This document shows positions 22,612 to 34,303 of a stretch of DNA of 64,000 nucleotides, one piece after another. Origin of the DNA: Aristolochia californica (taxonomy: Eukaryota; Streptophyta; Magnoliopsida; Piperales; Aristolochiaceae); NCBI GenBank assembly GCA_029961685.1, contig JARWKL010000005.1, positions 11,746,164 through 11,810,163 of the forward strand, read 5' to 3'. The position numbers and the translations under genes were made by a program. Each line of letters opens with the position of its first letter. The stretch's first letter is position 1. The notes beneath the pieces are model-generated. The model saw only the letters and a list, made by a program, of their open reading frames with translations. It did not search any database and was not told where the DNA came from.

Positions 22612-23485
22612 AAGGGAAGGGGCTTTCTTTAATTAACAATTACTCAATGTAATTTGAAGAACCCGTGGACCAAATCAGTCACCAATAAGGAGAACAAGAA
22701 ACCAATTTCTTTCACGAGAGCAAGCACCAACTTATCAAAAAATTTGTGCCTTTAGCAAGTGAGAATAAAATCCAACCATCACTCAATTCCTCTTGTATTC
22801 TTAAAAACAAAGAGAAGAAGGTAGATGCAACTGATTAGGCCTTAATCCAAACTCCAAGACAAACCGAGAGAGAAAAAAAAATATTTAGAGAAGATTTAAA
22901 AGCAAATCAAGATACTTGAAAGAAATTTATCTTCAGCTCATGGGATACGTCAACGTAAAAAAAAAATTCAATTGTTGAAGTTCAAAAGAAACCACAAAAG
23001 GTAAATGACTGTTGTAATTTCACCAAACATATAATGGGCATCCAACAACATAATACAAACCCATGAGCAACATTAAGAAGGAGAAGTTACAGCAATATGT
23101 GCTGGAATTCTACCTCAAATGAGATTGATCCAAGTTACATAAAGGTAATTGAATCTCAACCATCAATCCTAATAAGACACAAACAACAAATGATCTTGAT
23201 CACGCTTGTAATTGATTTACAAGAAGATCAAGATTATAACATCAATTTAGTCATAAAAATAAATATTCACAACATATAAAGATTTATCTTGACTTGATGT
23301 GATTCAAAGTTCAAGATGTAGAAAAATAGTAAAGAGGAGTATGTAAATAAGGAAAAGAAATAAAATGTAAATAAGAAGAGAATGAACTTATCTCTTCATG
23401 ACTGAACTCCTTCTTTTACAACTTCTTGAACAGATTCCATAATAACTTCATCAAGAGGGATCCTAAACTCCTTGTTCTGATACCA
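22612..23485 (-). other. Long leader of copia C1
   Basis: Untranslated leader between the 5' LTR and gag, AT-rich with short frames only. The equivalent plus-strand leader of C2 lies at 53650-54140; both include a CTTCAACAATTGAAT-like stretch. Confidence 0.6.
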
Positions 23486-23859
23486 TGTAGAATTTAGGAT
23501 CTCATGAAAGGAACTTTAGATCAACGAGGAAGAAGAAGAAGAAGAGAGAAGGAGAAGAGAAGAAGAAGGACGTGGAAGGAGAGAGTTTGGATTAAGGGAG
23601 AAGAGGTTTGCGTCAAAGAGAAAATGAGGCTTGGACGAATTTGTGGAAAGAGAGGAGAGTGCTATAATGCTCTACCTCTTAGCCAATGCCTTTATTTATA
23701 GTCTTTACAATGCCCTTAGGGCTACAACTTGATGAAAATAACACATATTTACACATCTATGCCATCTTTAAGTGAAGTATCATATTTCACACATATGCAA
23801 ATCCTTTGAAGTGTGAGTTTCTTGCCTTGAGCTTGTGGGCTTGAGCCCATCTTCCAACA
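23486..23859 (-). repeat. 5' LTR of copia C1
   Basis: 374 bp, plus-strand ends TGTAGAATTTAGG and CATCTTCCAACA. The TCTGATACCA on its left is the complement of the initiator Met-tRNA primer-binding site. Confidence 0.92.
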
Positions 23860-23864
23860 TCTTA

Positions 23865-24592
23865 CCATCCTTTTTTTTACTCTTGTTTACCCCTTTAGGC
23901 CAACCTCTTTGTGCGTTGTTTCCGTTGGTCCTTTTTTTCTATATGCATGTTTTTAAGTCCATAAATCTTTTTTATCGGTACATTTAAGGTGGATCTTACC
24001 ATCATCCTTTGAGTGTCTAACATTACCCCTTTTAGTGATTATTATCCCTATTTTTTAAAAAATCCTATAAAGTTGGTTTCGACATTTTTTATCAGCCATG
24101 TTTTTCTACGAAAGATTCTACAAGCTAAACCAAGCCTAGTCACTTTTATTACTCTATTGATTTGATGTATGTCTTTAAAAAAAATTATGTGTAAGAATTT
24201 GTGAGTGTTGCAATGGTTGCTCCTCCTTTTGATTAATTTTCTTTACATGTCAGAATTCTATTTTAAAGTTGAGTGTTGTAGTGGTTGCATCTCCTTCTAG
24301 AAGCGAAGTATAAGTGTAATTATCACTTCCTATTTTAAAGTTGAGTGTTGTAGTGGTTGCATCTCCTTCTAGAATTGAAGTATATCACATAGGAAGAAGA
24401 AGTATAATCTACAACGAAAAGAAAGTACAATCTATAATAAAGAATTCCATATGTTGTGGTAATCAAATTTTAAATGACCAGAATATCTACGTCTGGGAGA
24501 GTACAATATGAACAATTTTCCTTGAAGACCAAGAATCTTTTTCATTCCAAACTGAATTTACATACTCTAGATTGAAAGAGAGTGTTGAAGAA
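23865..24592. other. Non-coding sequence with a short tandem duplication
   Basis: No gene recognised. A block starting CTATTTTAAAGTTGAGTG at 24258 recurs at 24330, with about 45 bp near-identical at a spacing of 72 bp. Confidence 0.5.
24258..24374. repeat. Tandem duplication, 72-bp period
   Basis: 24258-24302 and 24330-24374 share CTATTTTAAAGTTGAGTG through CATCTCCTTCTAGAA. Confidence 0.85.
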
Positions 24593-24911
24593 TAGACATG
24601 AAAGAGTCTTACGTGACTCTTACAACAAGAAGTTTCACGGAGCTAGAATTAATATGGTGGAGTCTAAGAGGAGTTTGATGTGAAAGAGGTCACCAAGAAG
24701 AATGTCAATTAAAGGTATTTTAGTTATGTTAGTCTTTTCATTATGTCTAATTTTTTAATTGCTCTAGGAGTGTTTGACTTTTGATGTAACTGAGAAATTG
24801 GTACTTTAATTGTAATATGATTTTAGTTGTTTCCTCTGTTATAAATAGAAGCTCATTGTACTCAATTATAATCAATGTAATGAATTAATTCTCTCTTCCG
24901 AAAATTCAACA
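24593..24911 (+). mobile_element. Probable solo LTR
   Basis: 319 bp starting TGTTGAAG and ending TTCAACA, so the ends form the short inverted repeat typical of LTRs. A TATA-like TTATAAATAGAAG lies at about 24840 and a CT-rich ATTCTCTCTTCCG near the 3' end. Flanking GAGAG and AAGAG are a near 5-bp duplication. No primer-binding site or polypurine tract adjoins it. No other copy was found in this window, so the family is unproven. Confidence 0.5.
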
Positions 24912-25689
24912 AAGAGTATAGGTTACTTGGGGAAAACTTGTACAAACTCCAATGGAGATGGGCATAATCTTCATGAAAATGATAGTACAGAACTCAGGGA
25001 CAAGACCACACACTGGAGGGTGATTGAGCTGAGGATATTATTGAAGAAGAAGACGGATTTCCACCTTGCACGAAAAAAAATGATGGGTCCAAAATAGAAT
25101 TTATAAATTTGACGGTTTAGAGGGAGGTGGATGTCTATGTATTAATATATAAAACTTATTTGGAGTGTAGATGATGATCATAGAAATTAAGGGTCTGTTT
25201 AGTGGCCTTCCACTTCCAAGTTTCTAGCCGCAATGCATTTGTTTTGGTCAAATTAATTATCTCCTGCATCTCTAACAGTGAAATTCTGGTTCTTCATCCC
25301 TCCTGTATCTCTTTTTGTTCGTTCATTCTTCTCCTCTTCTCTTTGTATAAGAATACTGGAGCCTTGCTCCTTGAGCATGATCATCTTTTAGTTTTCTCCT
25401 TTCACATCTCATAATTGACAAAATTTTTCTAAATCATCTCAACTAAAATAATCTAAAGAAACAAATACATCTCATTGAACTCCCCATCCCCCATCTTAAT
25501 TAACGTTGTTACATACATTAATCTAAATTGATTGATGCTTTCTCTTGCGTAGACCACTAAAAATCCTCAAATTACTCTCTTACATGGTAAGTGAAAGTGA
25601 ATTACTTTTTGTGTTAGGGTGTACAATGAGAAGTGCAGTGTAAAACATTTTTGTGTGTTAGTATGCACAATGGAAAGTGAAGTATAAAC
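24912..25689. other. Non-coding sequence
   Basis: Only short frames; the longest plus-strand frame (25202-25414, 70 codons) is hydrophobic with no recognised domain and is probably chance. TGAGAAGTG(C/A)AGTGTA-like motifs recur at about 25627 and 25670. Confidence 0.4.
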
Positions 25690-26195
25690 TGTAGAGAGAA
25701 TTTTTATTAGTTAAAAATTCGAATAGATTTAACTTTTATAATTTTTACATAATTTTTATTAATAAACTAATAGATATATTTTAACTTGTGATAAGGTATA
25801 AATAATTTAAAAATTGAAGTAAGATTATTTAATTAATTAAATAAACAAAAATAAAATAAAAAACAAATAATGATTTTTTAATATTAAAATATTTAATCAA
25901 ATTATTCTTTTTTTAGTGTTTAAATTCTCACTCTTAAACTGATAGTTAAATATAATATTAATCATCATTAATTTATATAAAAAGATATTTTATTAGATCT
26001 ATTACCTCTTATAAGATAGTTGAACTTAAACTTTTCTATTGATAAACTAAGATAGATTTTAACTTTTCATGAATTCATAAATAATTAAAAATTGAATCAA
26101 GATGATTAAATTAATTAAATATATAAAAATAAAATAATTAAACAAATATTGAATTTTATAATATCAAAATAGTTAATCAATTAATTACTGGTGGC
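25690..26195. repeat. AT-rich sequence with two diverged direct copies
   Basis: About 25725-25920 and 26025-26195 share TGATAAACTAA(T/G)ATAGAT(T)TTAAC, AAAAATTGAA(G/T)(T/C)AAGAT, ATTAATTAAAT and AAAATAAAATAA in the same order at a spacing of about 300 bp. Composition is extremely AT-rich. Function unknown. Confidence 0.5.
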
Positions 26196-27999
26196 TTCAA
26201 ACTTGTAGAAATTTTGGTGCATATGACACGTGTAAATGACTATGAGATTTCTTCTACTTCTCATGTACCTCCTTTATCTTGATATCAACAACAACTTCAA
26301 TCTAGTTTTCCTGTTCAATACTCACCATTATTGATTGATCAATTATTCAGAGACAAATTGGTTTTCTTTAGTAATTGTTTTTAGTGGAAAAATACTTGAA
26401 ACCTCTTTTAGTTATTTCTCGAGAACAAAGTAAATCTACATGATATAAATCTTTGACATAGCATTATTTAACTGAACATAATACTTCATAGATAATGTCA
26501 AAGAATAGTATTTATTTACTTGAAGAGAGAGAACAACATTCGTATTATCTCAAACGTTTAGGAATATACTACTCATAAAAACTCCCACAAACATTTTGGT
26601 TTCTTTTACTTTTTCTATTCCAAGCTTCCCACAAGCATGAATCCATACAACTATCAATCACGAGGCGTGAAGAACAATTTCCTAGTTCAAACCAACATTT
26701 TATTACCAAAATGATTGGAGAATCCACCGAATCGGCAGTGATAAGAACATCTAATTATCAAAAGAGACAAAAAAACAAAAGGCCAAAATAATATTGATAG
26801 AATTGTTAATAGATAGAAAGGAAAATTCTCATTTAATGAAAGCTACCTACAAACCGAACACAACTTTTACTTTCTAACAACACTTCCCAACGTCTGGTGC
26901 ACTGCACTCAGCCTTGCAAGGGCCTCTAGCTTCAAATCAAGTTTAAGTAGTAATTATCAGCAACCTGAGTGCAAACAACAGAACTAGGTCAGTGTTGCAT
27001 GAATTGGAGAATATCAAGTCCCCATAGCTAGGTAATCTAATTTAAATTTTATGCATCTTCACTAACTGTCCATATCCGATACTCACTCAACATATAAGAG
27101 CAAATTTCATGAGTTTAAAACATTTCATAATCTAGATCAATATAACTATCACTTCTATCACTATTACTTCCGCCATCATCTCCAATTGCCTTCATCTTCT
27201 CATTTTTACTATTTTCTCTTTTCCAATCATGAATTCGAGAGTCCCATTAAGAGCTACAGTAGTCACAATTGCTTATTCCTATTTCAAAAGATGGGTGCCA
27301 TAAGAACTTCATGACCAAAAATATGCCATTGCAAGCTAGTGATGAACAGATGATTGCCTGATTCTTCAGTCACTAACACTAAATTTATACATCAGATTAT
27401 GTTGTGTTTCACAAAGAAAAAACTTTAGGGAAATGGAAAGGGAGAAGAAAGAGAATGAAACAAGTGAACATGAGCTTAAAGAGGATGTTAGCAAAGGGTA
27501 CAAAAAAAAAAAAAAAAGAATGGGAATCATAATAAGCATATGTGGAGGTCATTTACCCCTATAAATGGTCATGTACAAAATATAGCACAATCATTGATGA
27601 TATATTCCTCAATGAATTTATTAATAAATTGAAATGAAATCATACTTCAATTACTCTGTGAACCAAAATACCATCTATGTGAAACCTATAAAAAGTAGAC
27701 ATTAGAAAGCACCAACAAATAAACGATACATTTAATAAAATAAAAGAAGATAATTGCTCTAACTTGAGTTCATTTGACCCAAAAAAATGTCAGACATAAA
27801 TTGCATTGAAATCAAACAGAAAACATAAAATCCTCTTGATTATGCAAATGCTCATAAGCCAATCGTAAAAAAGGTATTTCATGGAAGAACCATTTTACAA
27901 TGGTGCTTCTTACATGATAGCTGCTTTTCATTGCATTAGGACTATATTGAACACAAAAATTGGTTTCTTTAAACCTACTCTATTTAATTTGCATTTGGA
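26196..27999. other. Non-coding sequence
   Basis: No gene or element identified. A 17-nt A run occurs near 27500. The plus frame 27881-28126 spans the poly-G tract and is not a credible gene. Confidence 0.4.
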
Positions 28000-28023
28000 G
28001 GGGGGGGGGGGGGGGGGGGGGGG
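28000..28023 (+). repeat. Poly-G run of 24 nt
   Basis: An uninterrupted run of 24 G on the plus strand, followed after AT by another six G. This is rare in AT-rich plant DNA, and such a run can form G-quadruplexes. Length may be affected by sequencing or assembly error. Confidence 0.85.
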
Positions 28024-29267
28024 ATGGGGGGAGGTGGTTGAGAGGGTTAGTCAACAAACACAAAAATTTGAAGTTCATCGTCATTTCATTCATCTATATG
28101 AACTTTATCTTCGAACTGAGCGTTAGTGTGGATGAGAAAAATATGGAAAATAAGAGAATTAGTAACTTGTAATAGCATACTTAAATTAAAATATAATACT
28201 TAAACATTAAATTAGGTAAAACAAACATTATTACTACATGTATAACTAATTTAATGTATAACTAAAATATATTAATATACTAATTAATTGAATTATATAT
28301 TATATTAGTTAATGATTACTGTTTATTGTACATTAATACTGGGTTTACATGAGCCAATTAACTAATTTCAAGGCTCCTTTCACCCTCCATCAAAAAGAAA
28401 ATGGAAAGGAGGAGAAGGGGCATGATTCCAATTTTTTTCAAAGGGAGATGACAGGTCTTTTGTTGGCAAAAATCAACAAGGTAGTTCTCCTCCTCTATAG
28501 TTCATTACCAACTAGACAAGTCCCTTGTCCAGGTTATACATATATCAAACATGACTCAGCCGAGTTTTCTGCTGCAACCAGTGAACTGATCTGATTGCCT
28601 TTGAGCTTGTCTGGTTGGGCTGTTTAAGGTAATCATTGGTTTCAAGCAAAAATCCTAAATGGAGGCATGTAGCTGCTTTGGGCAACTGTGACAACATGGA
28701 TACCTCCAACATTGGCATTTGACAATGCAGCTAACATTAACAATGAAGTATCTGAGGCAGAGTAAGATGTAATTGATCCATGGGTCCAAAAACCTGTCTG
28801 CTGTGGAGACAAATGCAGCTGGAGTTCAGCCAATGATGACTTCAAACCAATTGTGACTTATTTGTTCACATGGAAATAAATTTTATGAGGAAGACACTTC
28901 AAGCAATTCTGATGCCCCACTGAGGTTGGAGGAGAGTTCAAGACCGATGAGTCTTAATAGTAGATTTTAAACCTGAAGGGTCTGTTTGAAACCCTTAGAA
29001 AAGAAAAGAAAAGAAAATAAAAGAAAGAAAAGTTTCCAAAAATAGTTAGTGAAAAGGAGAATTTGATAACATTTTCTTTTCTTTTCTGTGGGATTCCAAA
29101 TAGACCCAAAGGGATTGCTGCATTATTTTTTTGCTTTGTGGTAGATGTTTGGTTGGGTTTTTTTCTCCTGAGTAAACTTTTCATCAAGTGAAGAAAGACA
29201 GAAGAATATATTCCGATTTACAGGAATAAACAAGCAGTATCAAATTCAATTTAGGTAGTGTTTGCAT
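28024..29267. other. Sequence downstream of the mTERF pseudogene, no assigned gene
   Basis: A minus-strand frame of 67 codons at 28642-28845 has a balanced composition and ends in SSYMPPFRIFA; it looks like a possible terminal exon, but I do not recognise the family. A plus frame at 28349-28594 (81 codons) is likewise unassigned. AAGAAAAGAAAAG-like purine tracts lie at about 29000-29035. Confidence 0.35.
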
Positions 29268-29745
29268 CTAACTGGGTTGAGCTCTTTTTCTTGTTGACCT
29301 CTCAGCTTCCATAGTCAATAGTTTGATCAGTGACATTCCTTCCCCTCTGGTATCTTTCTTTGCTTCATACTGATGTTTGATCCTCTCATCCAGCCTATAA
29401 CCAAGAAATGCATGAAAAGCCAATAGCTCTCCAATGTCTCTGCCAATTCCCTCAATCAAATACTCCATCTTGCTCTCCAAAGACACATTATTGTATTGCA
29501 ATACCAGAGGGTACTTCTTGCTCATTGCCAAAATATCCTCCAAGGACAAACTCTAACTCAGGAAAATCCCTATCACGAACTGCAAGTTTTGGCATTTGAT
29601 TCTTGTTAGTGCACCCAATGCCCAGTGCCTAAGCCAACTCTCTGGTTCCATGCTCATATCCAAGCTTGACCAGTAAACCAATTTCTTTGAAAGATTCTTT
29701 TTCCAAGATAGGCTAAGAAAAAGAGGTGCTTTAGTCAGGAACTTG
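29268..29745 (-). pseudogene. mTERF-family gene relic, C-terminal part
   Basis: Continues the mTERF relic of 35043-35902 on the other side of a copia insertion. The frame 29268-29549 reads LSLEDILAMSKKYP, SLESKMEYLIEGIGR, ELLAFHAFLGYRLDERIKH and GEGMSLIKLLT, which matches the C-terminal end of plant chloroplast mTERF proteins of the MTERF8/pTAC15 kind as I remember them. Upstream of 29549 the homology continues (GALTRIKCQNLQ, then KAPLFLSLSWKKNLSK near 29700) with an in-frame stop at about 29553. mTERF proteins are helical-repeat nucleic acid binders of plastids and mitochondria. The subfamily call is moderate. Confidence 0.8.
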
Positions 29746-29750
29746 TAAAT
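29746..29750. repeat. Target site duplication of copia F (TAAAT), left
   Basis: TAAAT here and at 35043-35047 directly flank the two LTRs; on the gene strand it is ATTTA within the mTERF coding sequence. Confidence 0.9.
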
Positions 29751-29961
29751 TGTAAATCTCCCTGATTTCAGAGAGGTTTTTCTGTATATTCAAAACTCTC
29801 GCTACCAATTTACAGTTTCCGTCGGGTTTTAGAAACCCTATTCGAAAAGGAAGAGGCAGGCAGAAATTACAAGTATGCCCTTGGACCAGAATTTACAAGT
29901 ATGCCCTTGGACCAAAGAAAAAGACACACATGCCCCTTTACATATACATATTTACATTACA
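29751..29961 (-). repeat. 3' LTR of copia F
   Basis: 211 bp, plus-strand ends TGTAAATCTCC and TTTACATTACA. A block ACAAGTATGCCCTTGGACCA is tandemly doubled here (about 29869-29915) and single in the 5' LTR. Confidence 0.92.
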
Positions 29962-29974
29962 CCCCCCCTCAAAC

Positions 29975-32900
29975 TTATGAAGGGGCAAGTAACATAAGTT
30001 TGCCTATGAGATGATGAAAACGAGCAACTAGATGCGATTTGGTGAAGACGTCCGCAAGTTGAGATGTGGGGGAAACATGGGGCAAGGTGAGAGAGCCTTG
30101 TAAGTAGTGATGCCGCACAAAGTGACAATCAATCTCAATATGTTTCGTACGCTCATGAAAAACCGGATTCTTGGCAATCTGAATGGCACTTTGATTATCA
30201 CAAAACATAGGGGTAGTAGACAGTTGAGGAAAGCCAAGTTCTTCAAGTAAGCGGCGAAACCAAATTAACTCAGCAGCAGTGGTGGCCATAGCCCGATATT
30301 CTGCCTCGGCAGAAGAGCGAGAGACTACAAATTGTTTCTTACTTTTCCAAGCCACCAAAGAATTCCCAAGAAAGATACAATACCCAGTAGTAGATTTGCG
30401 ATCTGTCGGATCACCAGCCCAATCAGCATCAGAATAACCAGAGAGAACCAAATCAGAGGTGGAAGACATAAGTAAGCCATGATGCACAGTGCCACGTAAG
30501 TAGCGTAAGATATGGAGAACTGCTGTCCAATGAGTGGTACGGGGGGCGGAAGCAAACTGACTAACCACATGAACAACATAGGTAATATCAGGACGGGTTA
30601 CCGTCAAGTAAACTAGGGACCCAACTACCTCTCTGTATCGGGTAACATCTGACAACAAGTCACCATCTGTAGGGCTAAGGCGATGATTGAGTTCAATGGG
30701 AGAATCCACAATCCGATCATCTGTCAATCTTGCTCGACTGATCACTTCAGAGATGTATTTGGATTGTGACAAAATATAACCTTCAGGAGAATAGGCAACC
30801 TCAATACCCAAAAAATACCGTAAATACCCAAGATCCTTCATTTCAAAGAGAGAGTGAAGGTGTCGTTTAAGGTCGGCAATGCCAGCTTCATCATCACCAG
30901 TCACAATCATATCATCAACATATAGAAGGACCACAATATGCCCCACAACAGTTTTACGAATGAACATGGCAGAATCATAGTTGGAAGCAACAAAGCCAAG
31001 CCGGATCAAAGAGGAACTGAACTTCGCAAACCAAGCACGGGGAGCTTGTTTGAGACCATATAAAGCCCGTCGGAGGAGGCAAACATAACCAGCAGGATGA
31101 GAAAGACATGGTGGTGGCCGCATATATACCTCCTCGGTCAAATCACCATTTAAAAAAGCATTTTTAACATCCATTTGATGAAGATGCCATTTTTGAACCG
31201 CTGCAATAGAAATCAAGGTGCGAATAGTCTTCATTTGAGCAACTGGAGCAAAAGTCTCATCATAATCAAGTCCTTCTATTTGGGAGAATCCTTTTGCAAC
31301 TAACCGAGCTTTGTAGCGCTCAAGTGTACCATCAGATTTAGTTTTGATTTTGAAAATCCATTTACAACCAATAGCATGCTTACCGGGAGGAAGTTGAACC
31401 AACTCCCAGGTACCTGTTTGGTGCAGGGCGGTGAGCTCATCATTAATAGCTTGTCGCCAATTTGCATCGGATACAGCTTCCTTGTATGACTTAGGCTCAA
31501 CAAAAGAATGAATCTTAGACAAAAAGGTTAGATAGGGTGAAGAGAGCACATAGGAAGAGGGACTATACCTCTGAGGGGGACGGCGAACACGAGTGGAAAC
31601 TCGAGGGGTGGCAAGATGCGGATCACCAGAGTCCAGAGAGTCGAGAGGGAGAGGCGCCATAGGAGAAGGTAAGTCAGTACCTGCATGTGACTGTTGTGAA
31701 GGCATAGTAGAGGAGACCTCCGGATGGAGGGGTGAGTCAGTGGACGGATGGTGAATGAGTAACTGGTCATCATGGGGCTCATCAGGCACAAATGGATCAA
31801 TGTGTAACAATTCTGTATTATGCAAACCAGGAGTAGACAACGGAATTCGAAAGTAACAGAATTGTTCCAAAAACTTAACATTGCGAGAAACAAAAAGTCT
31901 ACCAGACTCAGGATGATAACATCGGTATCCTTTTTGACCAAAACCATAACCTAGAAACACACACAATGCAGATTTGGCAGACAATTTAGTGCGATAAGAA
32001 GGGGGTAATAAAACAAAGCAGGCACAACCAAAAACTCGCAAGTGATCATAGGTAGGACGAACACCATACAACCGTTCAAAAGGAGAGATACTGCCAGAAA
32101 CAAATGACGGAATTCGATTTATCAAATAAGTGGCAGTATGAAGGGCTTCCCCCCAAAATTCAGAAGGGACAGAGGCATGGAGCAGTAAAGAGCGAGCAGT
32201 TTCAATAAGATGACGATGTTTACGTTCTGCAACACCATTCTGTTGAGGTGTATAAGGACAAGACAACTGATGAATAGTGCCCTCAGACTTCAGAAAATCA
32301 TTCAATAAAGATGACATATATTCACCACCCGAATCAGAGCAAAAAAATTTTATGTGAGTGGAAAAATGGGTTTGTACCATAGCACAAAATTGAACATAAA
32401 TAGAATAGAAGTCTGATTTCCTATGCATAAGAAATATCCAAGAGAAATGAGTAAAATCATTGACAAGCAATGCATAATAGCGAGCCCCACCTTTTGTGGA
32501 TACAGGTGCGGGTCCCCAAACATCAGAGTGAACAAGATCAAAGGGAGAGGAGGTAACTGAGTGACTCAATGTAAAGGGAAAATGACATTGTTTGCCAAGA
32601 TTACAACCAACACAATCACGAAGAGGGGAAGATTTAATAGTAGAGTCTAACATATTGTGTTTGATCATAAACTGTAAACGAGAAGCAGAGACATGTCCTA
32701 AACGAGTATGCCATAAGTAAAAAGAGTTATCTACAAAAAGTAAATCTTGCAACATGGATTGAACTGAAAAACTAGACACCTGCAAAGATACTGGCAATTT
32801 CAAATCATCAAGCAAGTAAAGACCACCTTCTCTATGGCCTATCCCAATCTGCCTCCCGGACTGGCGATCCTGTATAAGACAATGATCAGAAGCAAAGGTA

Positions 32901-34303
32901 ATGGTGAGACCCAAATCACTAAGTTTGCCAATTGAAAGAAGGTTAACAGCTAGATGGGGAACATAGAAAACATTAGATAAAGACCAAGCAGGGTGAGTGA
33001 CAGTTCCAACCGAGGCTAGTGGCATGGGAGAGCCATGAGCCGCTTGGATGTTAACTGGGTGAGAAGGCTTAACACAATCATGTAAAAGAGACAAGTGGGG
33101 TATCATATGGTGTGTGGCTCCAGAATCTAAGATCCATTTATGAGTGTCACTGGAGCCAGCCAAACAAGACATACCTATATGAGATGCAAATTGAGTACTG
33201 AGAGCAGACGATTTGCCAAGAATGCGAGTGAGCTCGGCAGCTAATGATGAGAGATCAGACGTAGAATCACTGCTGGTGGGAGCTGGGGCAGAAGATGCAT
33301 CTGAACTATCCAAAGATCCAATGGCAGTAGATGGACGAAAACCTTTATGCGGAGGTGGACAACTGAAGGCATGATGTGGTGCAGATTTGAAATGGCCTTG
33401 ATTGTGACGACTAGAGGCATGATGTTGTGAAGGTTTGACATTGCCTTGAATTTTATTGTTGCTTTTCAGTGAGGGACACTGGTGTTTCCAATGACCTTTA
33501 CCATGACAGTAGGAACATTCATCTTGTGGAATTGGCACTTTTGGCTTCCCTGATGACTGATGAGTATGAAAGTGTGTTCCAGAACCAAATATGCCCCCTG
33601 ATGACTGAGTATGAGAGTGCGTTCCAGAGACCAGTACGTGTGACATATCTGGTGATGATGTCTTACTGAAAGAAATCCCACCTAAAGACCTCAATCGTGT
33701 TTCTTCAGCCAACAATTCAGATACAGCTGCAGACAAGGTGGGTAGCGGAGCTCTATGGATCATAGATCCTCGTATCAGTTCAAAATCATTGCAAAGAGCC
33801 ATAAGAAAGTCGATAAACTTGCGATCATCACATGCTCGGGTATATTCAGGGAGCTTCCGAAAGGAGGGTGGATCCATCATATATAGTTGATCCCACAGAG
33901 GTGTCATAAACGAGTAGAATTCTTGAATTGTACGATCACCTTGCTTAGCAGACCGAAGTTCTATCTCAATTTGATACCTTTTGGCAAAGTTTGTCTGTTC
34001 ATACAGAGTTTCCAAATAGTCCCATATTTCTTTTGCAGTCTCATACTTCAACAGTTGCAAACTGATAGACTGATCCACTGAGTTGTTGATCCAAGTGATG
34101 ATCTTTGCATTATCAGTCAACCACTTCTTATTTTCTTTGATGAAGTCAATGGATATAGGTTCTGGAGCAGTAATACTTCCATCAATGCAATCCCAGAGGT
34201 CTTTTCCAATTAGAAAATTTCGCATCACAAACTTCCAGAGTGAGTAATTACTCCCATTTAACCGGACAGAAATGACCTTCATATCCTGACTAATTGAATC
34301 CAT
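29975..34303 (-). CDS. Copia Gag-Pol polyprotein, full length
   Basis: A 1,442-aa single ORF in the classic copia order. Gag occupies about 1-290, with zinc knuckle CSYCHGKGHWKHQC at 263-276. The aspartic protease motif WILDSGATHHM is at 390-400. GAG-pre-integrase carries LWHTRLGHV at about 530 and a CX2C pair about 35 residues later. Integrase catalytic residues are seen in FDLVHSDVWGP (Asp), FFCSDSGGEY (Asp) and VAERKHRHLIE (Glu). Reverse transcriptase has MDVKNAFLNGDL, LYGLKQAPRAWF and the catalytic YVDDMIVTGDD near 1128. RNase H has SDADWAGD and ends ADVFTKS. The Met at 34303 follows the primer-binding site by about 540 nt of leader. No stop or frameshift is present; all catalytic residues I looked for are retained. 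Products would assemble cytoplasmic virus-like particles and integrate cDNA. Confidence 0.96.
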   Translation of the reverse strand: MDSISQDMKVISVRLNGSNYSLWKFVMRNFLIGKDLWDCIDGSITAPEPISIDFIKENKKWLTDNAKIITWINNSVDQSISLQLLKYETAKEIWDYLETLYEQTNFAKRYQIEIELRSAKQGDRTIQEFYSFMTPLWDQLYMMDPPSFRKLPEYTRACDDRKFIDFLMALCNDFELIRGSMIHRAPLPTLSAAVSELLAEETRLRSLGGISFSKTSSPDMSHVLVSGTHSHTQSSGGIFGSGTHFHTHQSSGKPKVPIPQDECSYCHGKGHWKHQCPSLKSNNKIQGNVKPSQHHASSRHNQGHFKSAPHHAFSCPPPHKGFRPSTAIGSLDSSDASSAPAPTSSDSTSDLSSLAAELTRILGKSSALSTQFASHIGMSCLAGSSDTHKWILDSGATHHMIPHLSLLHDCVKPSHPVNIQAAHGSPMPLASVGTVTHPAWSLSNVFYVPHLAVNLLSIGKLSDLGLTITFASDHCLIQDRQSGRQIGIGHREGGLYLLDDLKLPVSLQVSSFSVQSMLQDLLFVDNSFYLWHTRLGHVSASRLQFMIKHNMLDSTIKSSPLRDCVGCNLGKQCHFPFTLSHSVTSSPFDLVHSDVWGPAPVSTKGGARYYALLVNDFTHFSWIFLMHRKSDFYSIYVQFCAMVQTHFSTHIKFFCSDSGGEYMSSLLNDFLKSEGTIHQLSCPYTPQQNGVAERKHRHLIETARSLLLHASVPSEFWGEALHTATYLINRIPSFVSGSISPFERLYGVRPTYDHLRVFGCACFVLLPPSYRTKLSAKSALCVFLGYGFGQKGYRCYHPESGRLFVSRNVKFLEQFCYFRIPLSTPGLHNTELLHIDPFVPDEPHDDQLLIHHPSTDSPLHPEVSSTMPSQQSHAGTDLPSPMAPLPLDSLDSGDPHLATPRVSTRVRRPPQRYSPSSYVLSSPYLTFLSKIHSFVEPKSYKEAVSDANWRQAINDELTALHQTGTWELVQLPPGKHAIGCKWIFKIKTKSDGTLERYKARLVAKGFSQIEGLDYDETFAPVAQMKTIRTLISIAAVQKWHLHQMDVKNAFLNGDLTEEVYMRPPPCLSHPAGYVCLLRRALYGLKQAPRAWFAKFSSSLIRLGFVASNYDSAMFIRKTVVGHIVVLLYVDDMIVTGDDEAGIADLKRHLHSLFEMKDLGYLRYFLGIEVAYSPEGYILSQSKYISEVISRARLTDDRIVDSPIELNHRLSPTDGDLLSDVTRYREVVGSLVYLTVTRPDITYVVHVVSQFASAPRTTHWTAVLHILRYLRGTVHHGLLMSSTSDLVLSGYSDADWAGDPTDRKSTTGYCIFLGNSLVAWKSKKQFVVSRSSAEAEYRAMATTAAELIWFRRLLEELGFPQLSTTPMFCDNQSAIQIAKNPVFHERTKHIEIDCHFVRHHYLQGSLTLPHVSPTSQLADVFTKSHLVARFHHLIGKLMLLAPS

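Larger units (their letters stand above)
19164..23859 (-). mobile_element. Copia element C1, complete ends but internally deleted
   Basis: LTRs at 19164-19545 and 23486-23859 lie in the same orientation, with TCTTA duplicated at 19159-19163 and 23860-23864. The minus-strand primer-binding site is TGGTATCAGAAC beside the 5' LTR and the polypurine tract GAGGGGGAGTG lies beside the 3' LTR. The internal region reads gag, protease, integrase N-terminal half, reverse transcriptase, RNase H, with stops and a deletion joining integrase to RT. The left LTR begins TATAG instead of TGTAG, a point change of the terminal TG. The same family occurs at 53247-56693 on the plus strand. Confidence 0.93.

Noticed and set aside
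27881..28172. Overlapping ORFs spanning a polyglycine stretch
   Set aside because: The Gly run is the poly-G tract read in frame; composition on either side is not protein-like.
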